Shown: positions 45,063-58,414 of the stretch, piece by piece
Layout of the letters: each line of letters starts with the position of its first letter
Position numbering within the stretch: position 1 is the stretch's first letter
Assembly: GCA_041694255.1 (NCBI GenBank)
Contig: JASMTN010000011.1
Coordinates: forward strand, 1-64,000
Source of the DNA: S009-33 sp041694255
Lineage (GTDB): Bacteria > Patescibacteriota > Gracilibacteria > Absconditabacterales > Absconditicoccaceae
Length of the DNA stretch: 64,000 nucleotides
Direction: 5' to 3'
Made by a program: the position numbers and the translations under genes
The notes under the pieces: generated by a model
Databases searched by the model: none
Told to the model about the DNA's origin: nothing
What the model saw: only the letters and a program-made list of their open reading frames with translations

Positions 45063-46151
45063 ATGGTTGATATAAATAAAATTGTATGAAATTTAAAAGA
45101 AAGATGAGAAAAAATACACAAAGGTTTTGATAGTATGACAAACTATTTTACTATGTTTGATTATATTAAAAATGCAAAAAATATATGACTTATAGGTCAT
45201 GATAATATAGATGGTGATAGTTTAGGTTCTACTTTAGCTATGAAACAATGGTTAGAAAATAAGTTTCCAGATAAAAAAATAAGTGCATATACAAATTGAA
45301 AACCTGGTGCTGTTTTTGACTTTCTTGAAGCTGATATATATTCTTGAAAAGATTTAAAGTTAGATGAAGATATTGATCTTTTTATTATATTAGATTCTGC
45401 AAATTTTTGAAGACTTTGAGAATTATATGATAATAATAAAGAAAAACTAGAAAATACAGATATTATAAATATAGACCATCATGTAAGTAATGAAAAATAC
45501 TGAACTATAAATATATTAGATTATACTTCTCCAGCTTCTGCTCAGATTGTTTATGAAATATTATCTGTTCTTGAAAATAAATTTAATAATTTAATTAATC
45601 AAACTAAGGTGTGATTTGATGAAAAAGTAGCAAATTATATTCTTTTGTGAATTCTTACAGATACACAGGTATTTTCTATTCCCTTATCAGATGAAAAAAC
45701 TTTTCTAATAGCTGCAGATTTAATTAAAAAATGAGCAGATAAAAATTACCTTATAGATAAACTTTTTAAAAGCAAACATATAGAGCAGTTAAAATTAGAA
45801 TGACTTATATTTGATAGAGTAAAAGTTGTAGAAAAAGATAATTTAAAGTTTTGTTATTCATATTATACAATGGATGATTTAATTTATTTATGACTTGATA
45901 CAAAAGACTCTTGATTGTGAAAATGACTTGTTAGTAAATTAACAAGTTTAATTTGAATGGATTTTGTTGTTTTATGAAGAGTTAAAGAAACTGAAACTTC
46001 TTTATCATTTAGGTCTAAATCATATGATGTAAATAATCTAGCAAAAAAATTCTGATGAGGTGGTCATAAAAATGCAGCTTGAGCTAAAATTAAAGAATGA
46101 ATAGATCCTAAAGATATAGAAACTAGAATAGTTAAAGAAATTTATTGTTAA
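45063..46151 (+). CDS. DHH-family phosphoesterase (NrnA-like)
   Basis: 362 aa. The DHH domain carries GHDNIDGDSLGS (the first Asp motif), ILDSANFG, and NIDHHVSNEKYG with the DHH signature. The C-terminal DHHA1 domain ends in KKFGGGGHKNAAG, the substrate-binding Gly loop. This layout is that of nanoRNase/pAp phosphatase NrnA, which breaks down short oligonucleotides and pAp. Stand-alone c-di-AMP/pApA hydrolases look the same. It is convergent with the YfiH-like operon, with 13 bp between stop codons. Confidence 0.9.
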
Positions 46152-46164
46152 GTATATTATTATA

Positions 46165-47136
46165 TTAAATACTTTTTCTTATTATATTAAATACTCACAT
46201 TCTTGAATCTGGTACATTTTTCATATCAATTTGTCAATTTTTAGATAAAGTATGTAGTCTATGTGAAGGCCACTTATTTTCAAAAAGTGTTGTATTTTCA
46301 TCATGAAAATTTAATTGATTTTGTTCTATACCATTTTCTAAAAATATTCTTTCAAGTAGTTTTCATATCATAAAAAATCATTTTTCTTTATTTTCATAGT
46401 ATGGTATAAAAATTCAATCTTGAATGTGATCTATATCATATTCTCTAAACTGTTTTTTAAATAATTTTAATAAAATATTTTCTTCAAATTCATAATTTAT
46501 ACCAGCAAGTGGAGATATATCAAAATTAACTTTTTTAAATTCTTCCCTTCATAATAGTGTTTTATAAGCATATATAAGCTGTTCAACTACATTATTTTTC
46601 AATCCAGGGTGTCAAGCATGAGTTATACCCATAATTTGTTTATTAACTCCTTTGTAAAAACTACTTATACCAGCACAATCTCATACTGCTCATCATATTG
46701 CTATACTATTTTTTTCTTTAAATATACTTGGATTACTTTCAACTATCAAATTATCAAAATATCACACATTAATTGTTTCATTTTCTTTGCTAACTTGATC
46801 TAACTCATTTTCTTGAATTATTTTTATATCTCTTGAAGGTTTTTTAAAGTCTGCCCATAAAAAAATATCTGCTATGTTTTTTTTCATATCTTCCTCAATT
46901 TTTTGCCATCTTTTTTCAATTTCATAATTTTCTTGCTCTTCTTCTTGTTTTGTTATTCACTTTTTTACATTTCATTTATTATACAACATACTATCTTTAG
47001 TGTCTAGAAAATCTCATATTCAATCATAAATAGTTTGTTGTTTTGTCATATCACTAAATGTTGTTTCTTTCATATAATGTCAATCTTCAAGTTCAGTTCT
47101 AATTTCTTTTCTTTTAATTTCTCACATATTATTCAT
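46165..47136 (-). CDS. YfiH/LACC1-like (multicopper-oxidase-fold) protein
   Basis: 323 aa. The core matches the YfiH (PF02578) pattern in order: IGGAVGDCAG in place of the usual ADC, MGITHAGHPGL in place of HAGWRG, ISPLAGINYEFE in place of the GP..YEV segment, and FENKWPSHRL in place of FSYRR. YfiH proteins act on purine nucleosides and in Bacillus on cell-wall amino-sugar peptides. The Cys and His zinc ligands are partly altered (Thr in place of the CT Cys). It is the last gene of a three-gene run with two small membrane proteins. Confidence 0.6.
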
Positions 47137-47162
47137 ATTTTTATATTATTATTTTTTAAATG

Positions 47163-47681
47163 TTAATTATTAATGTTTTTTTTTCTTTTTTCAATAAATT
47201 CATATTGAAATTCCCTTATCTTATGTGCTACTTTTTGTGGATTATCTAAAAAGTGAACCTTATTTTCTTTATCATTTTGTTCTATTATGTGGAGTTCTCA
47301 TATATTTAAAAGAACATGTAATATTCCATCTACATGTGAATCTACTTCTTGTATTCTATAAAGATCTAATATATACACATACTCTGAAAGTAAAAGTCAA
47401 AGTTTGAAACGATATACACTTTTATGATCTATTATTATTATGTCATAAAAATAAAAAACTATAGAAAATATTATATTTAAATATATAAAAGTTGTTAGTA
47501 TATATAACAATAAAGTTACAATTTGTGTTAATTCATTATTTTGTATTTCTTGAGAAAAAATTAACACTAAATAAAAAACTATTCATAAAAAAATCATTAG
47601 AATAATCATTTTTAATATAATTATTCACAAAAGCCACCTTGATTTTCTAGTAAAGTATACTTTTTTTTGATTTTTTGTCAT
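47163..47681 (-). CDS. Two-TM membrane protein with bacterial PH-like domain
   Basis: 172 aa. Two or three hydrophobic helices in the first 80 residues are followed by a bPH2-like domain: DHKSVYRFKLG, then YILDLYRIQEVDSH, GELHIIEQND and LDNPQKVAHKI. The same layout is seen in the protein at 31923. The start codon is directly adjacent to the stop of the small upstream gene (47682/47681), so translation is coupled. It is 26 bp before the YfiH-like gene. A CGT codon in VYRFK reads as Arg. Confidence 0.7.
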
Positions 47682-47915
47682 TTAGTACATATAGATTATA
47701 AAGTAATTAAACATTAAATAAAATATTACACTTATAAAATATAATAAATATTTTATCTTTTTTTGTTGCTTATATAATTCTACACTTGTAAATATATTAT
47801 TTATATATTTATTTAATGTTTTAAGTCTTAAATGTAGTAATATAAATGTTATTATTAAAATTATAGTATTAAAGGTTATTAAATAAAATTGAATATTATT
47901 TATATTTTCTAACAT
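47682..47915 (-). CDS. Small two-helix membrane protein, unknown
   Basis: 77 aa with two TM helices (about 10-30 and 55-76) separated by a Lys-rich loop YKQQKKIKY. No TGA codons. First gene of a tight run with the PH-domain and YfiH-like genes, and its stop abuts the next start. Function unknown; the context suggests a membrane partner of the PH protein. Confidence 0.6.
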   Translation of the reverse strand: MLENINNIQFYLITFNTIILIITFILLHLRLKTLNKYINNIFTSVELYKQQKKIKYLLYFISVIFYLMFNYFIIYMY

Positions 47916-47995
47916 ACTTAAAAATATTTAAAAGTAAATATAATTTTGTTGTAAATAAAACTTTTAAAAAATCAAATTATTTTTATCTTTTTGTA

Positions 47996-49408
47996 TTAAT
48001 GATATTCCCCAAAAAGTTTAAGAGGTATAGATCAAGTTATTTTTATATCAACTATATCTCATATTTTATCTTCATCAAAATTATCTAGTTCAATATTTTT
48101 CATATCTTCAGTATAACCATAGTAAGTATTTTCTTTTTTTCAAACTATCATAGCTTTTTTAGTTTTTCATATATCTTTTTTATTATTTTCTAAAGATATA
48201 TCATATAATACATCATTTAACTTAGACCATCTTTCTTTTTTTGTTTGTCTTGGAATATTATCTTTTAAGTTTTTATAAGCTCTAGTGTTTGGTCTTGGAC
48301 TATATATACCTACATATATCATATCAAACTTAGCATACTGAGCAAGTTCTACTGATTGTTTAAAATCATCTTCTGTTTCATCAGTAAATCAAACTATAAT
48401 ATCTGTGGTTATGCTTATAGGCCTTTTCAAGCTTCTTATCTTATCTATAAATTCTTTAAATTGTTCTATACTATATCATCTATTCATAAGTTTAAGTATC
48501 TTATTTGAACCTGATTGTACTGGTATGTGTATATGAGGACAAAGTCTTTCTTCTTCTTCATGAAGTTTGAAAATCTCATCTGAATAATAAGTAGGGTATG
48601 GAGATGTATATCTAAGCCATTTTACTTTTTTATTTTTTAAAACTTCTTTTAGTATCTCATAAAATTTAGGGTGTTTATTTACTATCTGTCATATTAAAAC
48701 AATTTCTTCTTTTCCTTTATCTGTCCAATATTCTACTTCTTTAATAATATCTTTAACTTCTCTATTTTTCTCAAATCATCTAGCAAAAGGAACTATGCAA
48801 TAAGAGCAAAACTGGTTACATCAAGTACTTATAGGTACATAAGCAGTTTTAAGTTTTTCATCTTCTGTTTGGTTTGCAACATTTGGTAATAGGTCTACAT
48901 AAGATGATATTTTACTTATTTCTTCTTCTTTTATATTATAACCTAGATACTTTATTATCTTTGGAAGTAAATGTACATCATCTATTCTAAAAAGTAGTTC
49001 TAGATTAGAAAATTTATTTTTTAAAGTACTCCAAAGTGGTTGAAAAACATCATTTGTAATATAAGGTATATCTTCATATTCTACATCAGACAAGTTTCAG
49101 ATAAAATTTCATTTTTTCATTTTCATTTTTATTGAATTTTCTTTTCTATCTTCAACCCTTTTTTTACTCATATTATGTTGTATCATACATCAAGTTATCC
49201 ATATTTTTTTATCTTTTGGTATTTCTTTAAGTTTTCAAGTTATCTTATCTTCAGATTTTTGTCTAACTGAACAAGTATCAAAAATAACTATATCGGATTG
49301 TTCTATAGTTTTTACTTGTTTAAATCATATATTTTTTAAAATAGTTGCTATCCTTGCACTATCTGCATAATTCATCTGGCAACCATATGTTAATATGTGG
49401 AAGTTCAT
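47996..49408 (-). CDS. miaB: tRNA methylthiotransferase MiaB (radical SAM)
   Basis: 470 aa. Adds a methylthio group to N6-isopentenyladenosine at tRNA position 37. The N-terminal UPF0004 domain holds three Cys (TYGCQMN, FDTCSVR, ITGCMIQ) for the auxiliary cluster. The radical SAM motif is STGCNQFCSYCIVPF, with CxxxCxxC. The C-terminal TRAM domain ends in SIPLKLFGEYH. An insertion of about 80 residues between the N-terminal domain and the radical SAM motif (about 95-185) is longer than usual. MiaB rather than RimO/MtaB is the likely member, but this was judged by eye. Confidence 0.88.
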
Positions 49409-49551
49409 TTTTATAATACTTTTTAATTTAAATTATAGGTTCTTTTTTATATTGATTTTATGTGTTTTTTCTAGTTTAATTTTACTTTCTATTTGAAAAA
49501 GCAATTAAAATCTTTAAATTATTTTTATGTTTATAACATTAAATGGTTTGT

Positions 49552-51534
49552 ATGTTTAGAAAAATATTGTTATCATATTTTCCAGATATTAAAGATAATG
49601 AACTTTCTCCTATACATTTTCATCTAAGACTACTTTCTCCAAAATTATTTTATGGCATATCTTCCAAGTATTGAGTTGAAAATAGAAGAGTAGTTTGACT
49701 TGATCAGCATTTTTCATATTTTTTGCCTTCAGATTTAAAATTTATTTCATCAAAAGATGAGGCTTTTTATTATGCATATAAAAATTTTGCTACTTTAAAT
49801 GGATATAATAACTATAACTTATATGTTATTTTAAGCTCACTTCTTTTATTTATACTTAAATCTTACTATAAATATTTTAATATTTGAGATATTAAGTATT
49901 ATATTTCTCCATTATTATATAGTTTTAATTATCTTTTAATATTTTTTTATTCTAGGTTTAAACAATATGAAAGTCATGATGATAATGAAAATCTTGATTT
50001 TATGTTAAATATAATTGAGTCAATTATTCTTCAACTTGAGGTAAAAAATAAAAATTCCTGAAAATTAACATATAAGCTTATGAATATAATTAAAAAAGAA
50101 CCTGAGGTTTTAATGTTTATATATAAAACTACAAAAACATTATCTAATATACATTCATGAAAAAATTATACAGATATAAATTTATATAATTATTTTGCAT
50201 CTTCATCAATAGCAAATCTTTCTTTTGACTGAAAATTACAACATAATTTAAATGAATCTTGTAAACAAATTTTTTTAAAAAGATATACTTTTTATGTTTG
50301 AGAAGATATGCTTATGATTGGAAATGCAATTATAGGTGATAAAGGTTATATTGGTTATCTAATAAATCCTAAAAATTTTGATTTTATGCCTTACTTTGTT
50401 GCATCATTATCTCATATTGATAACATAAATCTTAAAAAATCATTATATGAAATAATAGATGATATACTTAATTTTAATGTGTGGGGCAATAAATTTATAA
50501 CTGCTTTAAAAGATTTTAATGCTGACAATGTAGACATCAATATAGATCCTAGTTTATGACCAGAGCAGGTGCAGGAACTTATGTCAAAAGATACTATGGA
50601 TTCTGTAAAAAAAGTTTCAAATATAAATGAGCAGTTTTTAGATTATTATATATTATTAATATCTAGAAAAATAAATAACAATCAAGATAATTTGCAGTCT
50701 GAACTTTTAAATCAAAAAGCTTTAATTAAATTAAAAAAATCAAATACTTTTTTTTATGATTATGATAATTATGTTAAAATAAAAGATAATTATATTAAAC
50801 TTGATAAAAACTATTTTATACAATCAAAATTTTTTAAATCAAAAAAAAAGCTTTCACCCTCTGGTCTTTCATATAATATAATTGATAAAATTCTTAATCA
50901 TCAAACAATTATTTCCTCAAAAAAAAATATTTTATCTGATTTTTGAAAAAAAACTCATAAAGAATATGTTAACAATAAAGATTATTTAAATATATTAAAA
51001 AAATATTTTCAAAAAGATATTACAAGACTTTTAAATTCAGACAACTTATTAAAAGATTATTTGTTAAAATACTATGACTGATGTTTTAATGAATATGAAC
51101 TTACATGACAAGAGGTTATTAATTTTAAGGAAAATATATATTATCCAGACTTTATAGTATATTATAGTTTTTTAAGGTTTTATAAAAAACAATTTACTCA
51201 AAAAAATATTTTAATAGCCTGAAGGTTAAAGGATAGTTTGTTTTGATACATTATAAGTCAGTATATATTATGATATAATAAAGAAATAGAAGCTGAATAT
51301 TTATCTTGAGTTAATTTTTATTGTGATGATATTGATCTAAATTTAGAAGATTTTTATAATCAGTTTGTTTTAGAATATTCACCTTTAATTGAAATTTTTA
51401 CAAATGTAAAGCAGAATAATAAATTTTTAGATATTAGTTTAAGTATGATTGATAATATAAGTTATAAAAATTTTTATATATATGATGTTATGAAAGATAT
51501 AACTTATTATAATAAAAGAATGTTTAAAATATAG
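49552..51534 (+). CDS. Protein of unknown function (660 aa)
   Basis: Unrecognised. No signal peptide at the start (MFRKILLSYFPDI). It is rich in Tyr, Phe, Asn, Lys and Ile. Two hydrophobic stretches near residues 85-125 could be membrane segments. The Tyr/Asn density and lack of known motifs resemble other lineage-specific proteins in this window. It is divergent from miaB and upstream of valS (92 bp). In-frame TGA codons and a TAG stop support a single gene. Confidence 0.65.
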
Positions 51535-51625
51535 TTATTAATGTAAAATAAATTATTAAAAACCATTGAAATAACTAAAAACTTATTTATATTTGTGTTT
51601 GTATTTTATTTACTATATCTAAAGA

Positions 51626-54600
51626 ATGACAACATTCGAAAAAAAATATGATTTTTCTCAAGATGATAAAATATATGTAGATTGGGAGAAAAATGGTGAA
51701 TTTAAAGAAAATAAAAAAGCACAAAATTGAAATTTCTTTATACCATTACCACCTCCAAATGTAACTTGAGTATTACATATATGACATGCTCAAATGCTTT
51801 CTATAGAGGATATTATGGTAAGGTACAATAGAATGGTTTGAAAAAAAACTCTTTGGGTTCCTGGTACAGATCATGCATGAATTGCAACTCAAGTTGTAGT
51901 TGAAAAAAAATTGAAAGAAGAAAAGTGACTTTCAAGACATGATCTATGAAGAGTTAAGTTTTTAGAAGAAGTTTGGAAGTTTGTAAGAGAATCAAGAAGT
52001 ACTATTGTATCTCAATCAAAGAAAATGTGAGCTAGTTTAGATTGGGATAGAGAGCAATTTACACTTTCAGAAAAAAACTTTAGAGCAGTTAGAAAAGTTT
52101 TTAAAGACTTATATAATTCTTGAAAAATATACAAGGATGCATATATGACAAATTGGTGTCCTAGGTGTCAAACAGTTCTTTCTGACCTTGAAGTTAATAT
52201 GGAAGAAGAAAAATGAAAACTTGTATATATCAAGTATTTTTTAGTATGAAAATGAGATAGTATAACTGTTGCAACTACAAGACCTGAGACTATGTTTGCT
52301 GATGTCGCAATAGCTGTAAATCCTAATGATAAAAGATATAAAAAATTCATTTGAAAAAATGTACATATACCTATAGTAAATAAAGAAATACCTGTAATTG
52401 CAGATCATGATGTAGATATGAGTTTTTGAACAGCTGCATTGAAAATAACACCTACACATGATAAGGCTGATTTTCAAATAGCAAAAAGACATGATTTGCC
52501 AATAGAGCATTATGCTATAGATAAAGACTGAAAGCTTACAGAACTTGCAGGTAATTTTGCTTGAATGAAAGCTGAAGAATCTATTGATGTAGTTATAGAA
52601 CATTTAGATGATATATGAAATTTAGAAAAAGTAGAAGAACTTACTCATAATACACCAAATTGTGATAGATGTAAGACACTTGTGCAACCTATGGTATCAA
52701 ATCAATGGTTTGTTGATGTGCAAGAATCATCTAATAAATGAGTAGAAGCTATAGAAAAAAAAGAGATAAATGTTGTTCCTGAAAGATTTAATAAAACTTT
52801 TTATCAATGGCTAGAAGAAATACAACCTTGGTGTATATCAAGACAATTACGGTGGGGTCATAGAATTCCAGTATGGACTTGTGAGCATGGTCATATGAAT
52901 ATATTTGATGAAGATATAGTATTAGATACATATAAAGAAACTCAAGGTTATAAATGAAATCCTTGGTTAGATATGATAATTTTTAATCTTATAGCTGATA
53001 GTAAACTTGAAAATGATTTTAATATAGAAAAACTTATAGAAACTCTATATGAAGATAGTTTTATAAAATCTAAATGAAAAACTTATCAAGCATATATTGA
53101 ATCTTACAAACTTAAAGCTAAAGAAATTTGAAAATATGAAAAAGATATTCAAGAACTTGAAAAAATACTTGATTCTGTAAAATCTCAAGATGTAGAAACT
53201 ATAATAGATGCTTGAGAAAAACTTTCATCTTTCTTAGAAAATTCATTATTTATAAAACCAAATGATGATACTTATTATTTTGAATTTTCTTGTAAAGAAT
53301 GTTGATCTAAGAATTTGCAACAAGATTCTGATACACTTGATACATGGTTTAGTTCATGACTTTGGCCTTTTACAGTACTTTGATGGCCAGAAAAAACTCA
53401 AGATTTAGAAGATTTTTATCCAAATACTGTTTTAGAAACAGGTTATGATATAATTTTCTTTTGGGTAGCTAGGATGATGTTTATGTGATATTATAATATG
53501 CAAGGAAAGTGAGAATATGATTGGAAACCTTTTGATAATGTATATTTACATTGACTTGTAAGAGACAAACATGGTAATAAAATGTCAAAATCTAAATGAA
53601 ATGTTGTAGATCCATTGGATAAAATAAAAGATCATGGTGCAGATTCTCTTAGATTATCACTTGTATTATGAACAACACCTGGTAGTGATTTAAATTTTTC
53701 TGATGAAAAACTTGATTATAATAAAAGATTTATAAACAAACTTTGGAATGCTTCTAGATTTGTATATAATAAATGTGAAGTAGAGGATGGTGATAAATTA
53801 GACTATGATGAACTTTATAATTTATTAAAAGATAATAAAGATAACTTAACAAGTTTTGATAAATGGATATTATCTCAATTAGATTTGCTTGTTGATCAAG
53901 TATCTGATAGTATGGATAAATTTTATTTTTGAGAAAGTTTTTCAAATGTACAAAAATTTGTTTGGAATAAGTTCTGTGATTGGTATCTTGAAATATCAAA
54001 GTATGATGATGGGCCTTTTACACCTACAGTACTTTTATATTCTTTAGCAACTATATACAAACTTCTTCATCCAGTAATTCCTTTTGTAACTGAAAGACTT
54101 TGGAGTAAGTTAAATCTTGATTGAAAACTTATAAATGCAAAATATCCAAATAAGATATGAGTTGAAAATAGTGAAAGTATTGATCAACTTGTAGATGTTA
54201 TAATAACTTTAAGGACATTAAGATCTAAAAACAATATTAAACCTCATGTTGAAACTGATATATTTATAGAAAACTTTGAAAAATCTATATTAAAACCTTA
54301 TGAAGATATTATTAAAAGAATAGTGCAATCTGCAAATATTATAGAAAAAGAGCAGGAAGCTGTTGTAGATGTTGTTAATTCATTTAAGGTTTGAATTATT
54401 TTGCCTGAAAAAGAGGTTAATTTTAAAGAAAAAGTTGAAGAACTTGAGAAAAAATTAAAACAGGAAGAACAATTCTTGCAATGAATAAGGAAGCTCCTTT
54501 CTTCAGATTGATTTAGAAAAAATGCAAATGAGGATGTAATAAAAGCTAAGGAAAGCAAGAAAGAAGAGGTAGAGGATAAAATTCTTAAAATAAAAGAAGA

Positions 54601-54631
54601 AATATCAAAAATTAAATTAAAGATAAAATAA
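51626..54631 (+). CDS. valS: Valyl-tRNA synthetase with in-frame CGG read as Trp
   Basis: 1001 aa. The HIGH motif PPPNVTGVLHIGHA is near residue 45, and the editing domain contains TTRPETMFADVAI and TPTHDKADF. WCISRQL-x-WGHRIPVW lies near 400-415, and NKMSKSKGNVVDP at about 652. A C-terminal coiled coil (about 925-1000) is typical of ValRS. At residue 409 the codon is CGG (52850-52852), where ValRS proteins have Trp (RQLWWGHRIP). A CGG = Trp reading fits and Arg does not. It charges tRNA-Val and edits Thr-tRNA-Val. A terminator follows. Confidence 0.96.
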
Positions 54632-54640
54632 TCAAAATTG

Positions 54641-54669
54641 TCTAGCATATTATTACTGCTAGATTTTTT
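54641..54669 (+). terminator. Rho-independent terminator of valS
   Basis: The stem TCTAGCA/TGCTAGA is followed by six Ts. Confidence 0.78.
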
Positions 54670-54778
54670 ATAATTATATATCATTTTTTAAAAATGAAAA
54701 GTAAAAAATCAAATAAAATTTGACTATTTTGTTAAAAAAAATATGATTATATATATATTTATTAAATAAAAAATATAA

Positions 54779-56092
54779 ATGGAAGAAAAAAATATAAACA
54801 ATGGTATTGATACTGACCTTTTAGATGATGATCTGCTTTCTGATTGAGAGTGAGTTACATCTATTGATAAGCTTAAAAAAAGTAAAAAAAATAATCTAAA
54901 TTTAAGAAACAAAATTCTTATATTTTTATTTATATTTATTACAATAATACTTGTTTTATTATATAGTATAAAATCATTTTTTGATATTTCTATGAAAAAT
55001 GAAAAGCTTACTGATTTAGAAACTAAATATATAGAATTTATTGATGAAAATATATTAACTTATTTTAAATCTCAATCATGAATAAGTAAAACTTTTGATA
55101 ATAAATCAAATGATACAATAGATAGGGTAAAAAAAATGGATACTTATATTGATGATCCTTGAATAATTTTTTATCAAAAACAAGATTCTAAAGATAATTT
55201 AATAAATAAATTAACATCTTCATACAATAATAATATAAACAATATAGAAAAAAATCAGGAATTATTGGTTAAATATAAATTTTTACCAAAAGAATTAGAT
55301 GAATTGTTAAAAGATATTAGAATTATGCCAATACTTTTAACATTAAATTCTATAAAAATTTATATGGTTGATTATGTTTATATTAAAACATGAATTTTTG
55401 ATAGTGAAATATTAGATTCTATAATAAATAGAAGTACAATTTTAAATCAATTTGCAATAAACAGGACAGAACTTGAAGTATCACTTAGACAAGATATACA
55501 AAAATTAAGGGAATCTTGAGTTAGTTTTTATCTTAAAAATATAAAATTTAATTATATGTATTCAGAATGAAACAATTTAATAAATAATTATTTTGTTGTT
55601 AAATTTTATGAAAATTTTCAAAATATAATAGATAATAGGGCTTACAACCTATGAATAAATATTAAAAACTCTAATGGTTCTTTGACAAATGAAGGTAATA
55701 GATTTATATCAAGCTATATTTCATTAATAAAAAACATATATGATAGAACAAATCAACTTTTTGATAATCAAGATATAAATCAACTTCCAGTAAATGTTAA
55801 CTTGCTTTCTTATGATCCTTGAACTCAAATGTTATCTTTTAATGTTGAAATAATGCTTGAAGAAAGATATAATTTAAATACATCTGTTATAGAAATAGCA
55901 ACTAATCTAGTTTCACTACTTAGAGAATCTCGTTTAGTAATATGAAAAAATATTAAGATGAATAATATTAAAGTACAAAAGGTCACTGAAATTATATGAT
56001 GATCTCAAGTAACATATAATAAAACAAGTTTATTGTTTAACACATCTGTTCAAAGTGATGTAAATGTAGAGGTTACAGATATAGAAAAATAG
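54779..56092 (+). CDS. Single-pass membrane protein linked to pilB, unknown
   Basis: 437 aa. The acidic cytoplasmic N-terminus (DTDLLDDDLLSDGEG) and one TM helix (about residues 42-63) precede a long extracytoplasmic part with coiled-coil-like helices, then a compact C-terminal domain with LEERYNLNTSVIEIATNLV. This topology (short cytoplasmic tail, TM, coiled coil, small alpha/beta domain) is like PilN/PilO alignment proteins, but no motif proves homology. The gene leads an apparent operon with 56118 (25 bp) and pilB (23 bp), so a role in pilus assembly is likely. Confidence 0.7.
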
Positions 56093-56117
56093 TTTTTAAA
56101 TTATTATAAAACATAAA

Positions 56118-58391
56118 ATGAAATTTAATATAAATGATATAAAAAATAAGTTAAAATCTTTTGATAAAGAAAAAATTAAAAATATAAATAAAAATGAAAT
56201 AAAAGAAAAAATTAAAAATGTAAAAAAAGATGACATTAAAAGTTATTTTAATAACTATAAGAATAATTTAGTTACAATTATAATCTTACCTATTTTAATA
56301 ATAGGTTTTTGATATGCTATAAGTTTTTGATTTGATATTAAAAATAGTTATAATGATATTCAAACAAATATGGATAATATCAAAATTGTTCAAAGTGAAA
56401 ATTTAAAATCAAATATTAAAAACAATAATTTAAGAAACTTAGATACTGTTTCTAGAACCTCTTTTATATTAAATGAAACTTATTCATTAGAAGACTATGA
56501 AGATAATATATCAAACTTAATTTTATTTCTAATGTTTAATTCAAATGAAAATAAAAATAGAATTAATGATGAAGTATTTTTAAATGAAAATTGACTTTCT
56601 CTAGTTGATAGTAATAATGCAAAAAAAGACATTTTATTAAATATAGATAATTTGAATTACTTGATAGAAAATTATGAACAAAATATTGTTGAAACAATAA
56701 TTTCAAATAAAGAAAAATTTATGAGTTCTGATTATATAAATTCTTACTTAAGTTCTCTTGTATGAGAAAAAATAAATATTCCATGAGAATATACTAATAA
56801 AATAGAATCTTGAATGCTTGAAACTATAAAATTAGTTTTAAATAATATATATATATATGAATTAGTTTTTATAGAAGAAAGCTTAGAAAAGCAAAATGAT
56901 AAATATAAAGAATTTTATAATTCATATAAATATCCATATGATAAATTTTTATCAAATATATTGTTACCTTCTATAAATATTTGGCAAAATAAGTTTTCTG
57001 ACAAAATAGATGTTGATATTTTTTGATCTAATTATCTTGATAGGGCTAGTTATATAGATTTAAACTTAGTTAAATATTGGTCTGATTATTTTAAAAGTTC
57101 TTATAAATGATTACTTTATCAGTGAGAAAAAAATAGAATAGATGATATCTCTGTTTGAGAGTTTGAAACTACAGATGCTAATGATATAGCAAATCTTTCT
57201 ATGCAACTAAATTTTTGATTGAATAATGATAAATCTTTTTACTGATTAGTAAGTAAGCTTACATCTACATCAAATAAAAAGAATATAATGATAGTAAGTG
57301 AATTTACATATTATATTTGGAAAAATATAAAAAACAATATAAATACTTTCATAGAAGAATATGAAAAAGAACTTGAAAAAAATAATATAGAATATGTTAA
57401 AGATACTAATATATGAAAAAAATACGTATCAGCATTAATTTATAAATGTATTTATGAGGAGGGATCTTTTAATTCTCTTAATTGTGGTAAACTATTTGCA
57501 TGTGAAAATCAAAACTGATGTTCTCAGAATGATTTTAATTCTCAGTCTTTTTCTTCATACAAGAAAAAAATTAGATCTTATAATATGTGAAATGATTTTT
57601 ATAATATTTTAAAAACAGAGTTAATAGATAATACTAATTATAGTTTTTATGATTCATTTATATATAATTATTTTTATAATTCATATTCTAATATATCTGA
57701 TATTAATACATTAATATGAGCTAGATTATATACTTGTTTAATAGAAGATGGCTATTGTGCTGATCTTTTTTCAAGAGGTAATGAACCATTTTATGGAATT
57801 AAAAAATCTATCATAGAATTTGCATGATGTTGAAGTGATGGCAACATTACAACATCATGTAAACATAATTTTATAGATAAATTTGATACAAATTATTTTA
57901 TAGCATATACTATGGTTGATAAGTTAGAAAATAATATAGATTATAGTTATCTTGATAGGTTGAAAGATGTTTATAAAAATATATCATGACTTTTGAAAAT
58001 ATGAGAATTTACATTTAAACAAGAAAATAGTACAGAATTTAATAATCAAAATAATGTTGATTATACAGCTTCTAGTTCTTTACAAGTTTATTATGATTAT
58101 ATAGCTAATCAAGAACTTGATGATATACTAGTTCATATATGAGAAAATAAGTGTACAAGTGTTACAGATTGAAAAAAATGGAGTATAGATATAGCTTACT
58201 CTTATATTGAATGAGTAATAAATAACCTTTATGAATCAGATCTTGATGCTGGTTGAGTTTATGATCTTAATCAAATACTTACAATACTCTGAGATCTAAG
58301 GGCTGATTATGATAAAAAAACTAACTTAGAAAAGGCATTATCTAATATACAATCTTATAGACTTTTAAAAGAATCTTCTTATTGCTATTAA
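56118..58391 (+). CDS. Large membrane-anchored protein linked to pilB, unknown
   Basis: 757 aa. The highly charged N-terminus (KDDIKSYFNNYK) is followed by one TM helix (about residues 54-75), and the rest is extracytoplasmic, rich in Asn, Tyr, Ser and Asp. A Cys-containing middle (CGKLFACENQNGCSQ, and CGSDGNITTSC) suggests disulfides. No family recognised. Its place between the PilN/O-like gene and pilB makes a pilus structural or regulatory subunit plausible. Confidence 0.7.
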
Positions 58392-58414
58392 TATTTAAGA
58401 TATAAATATATAAA

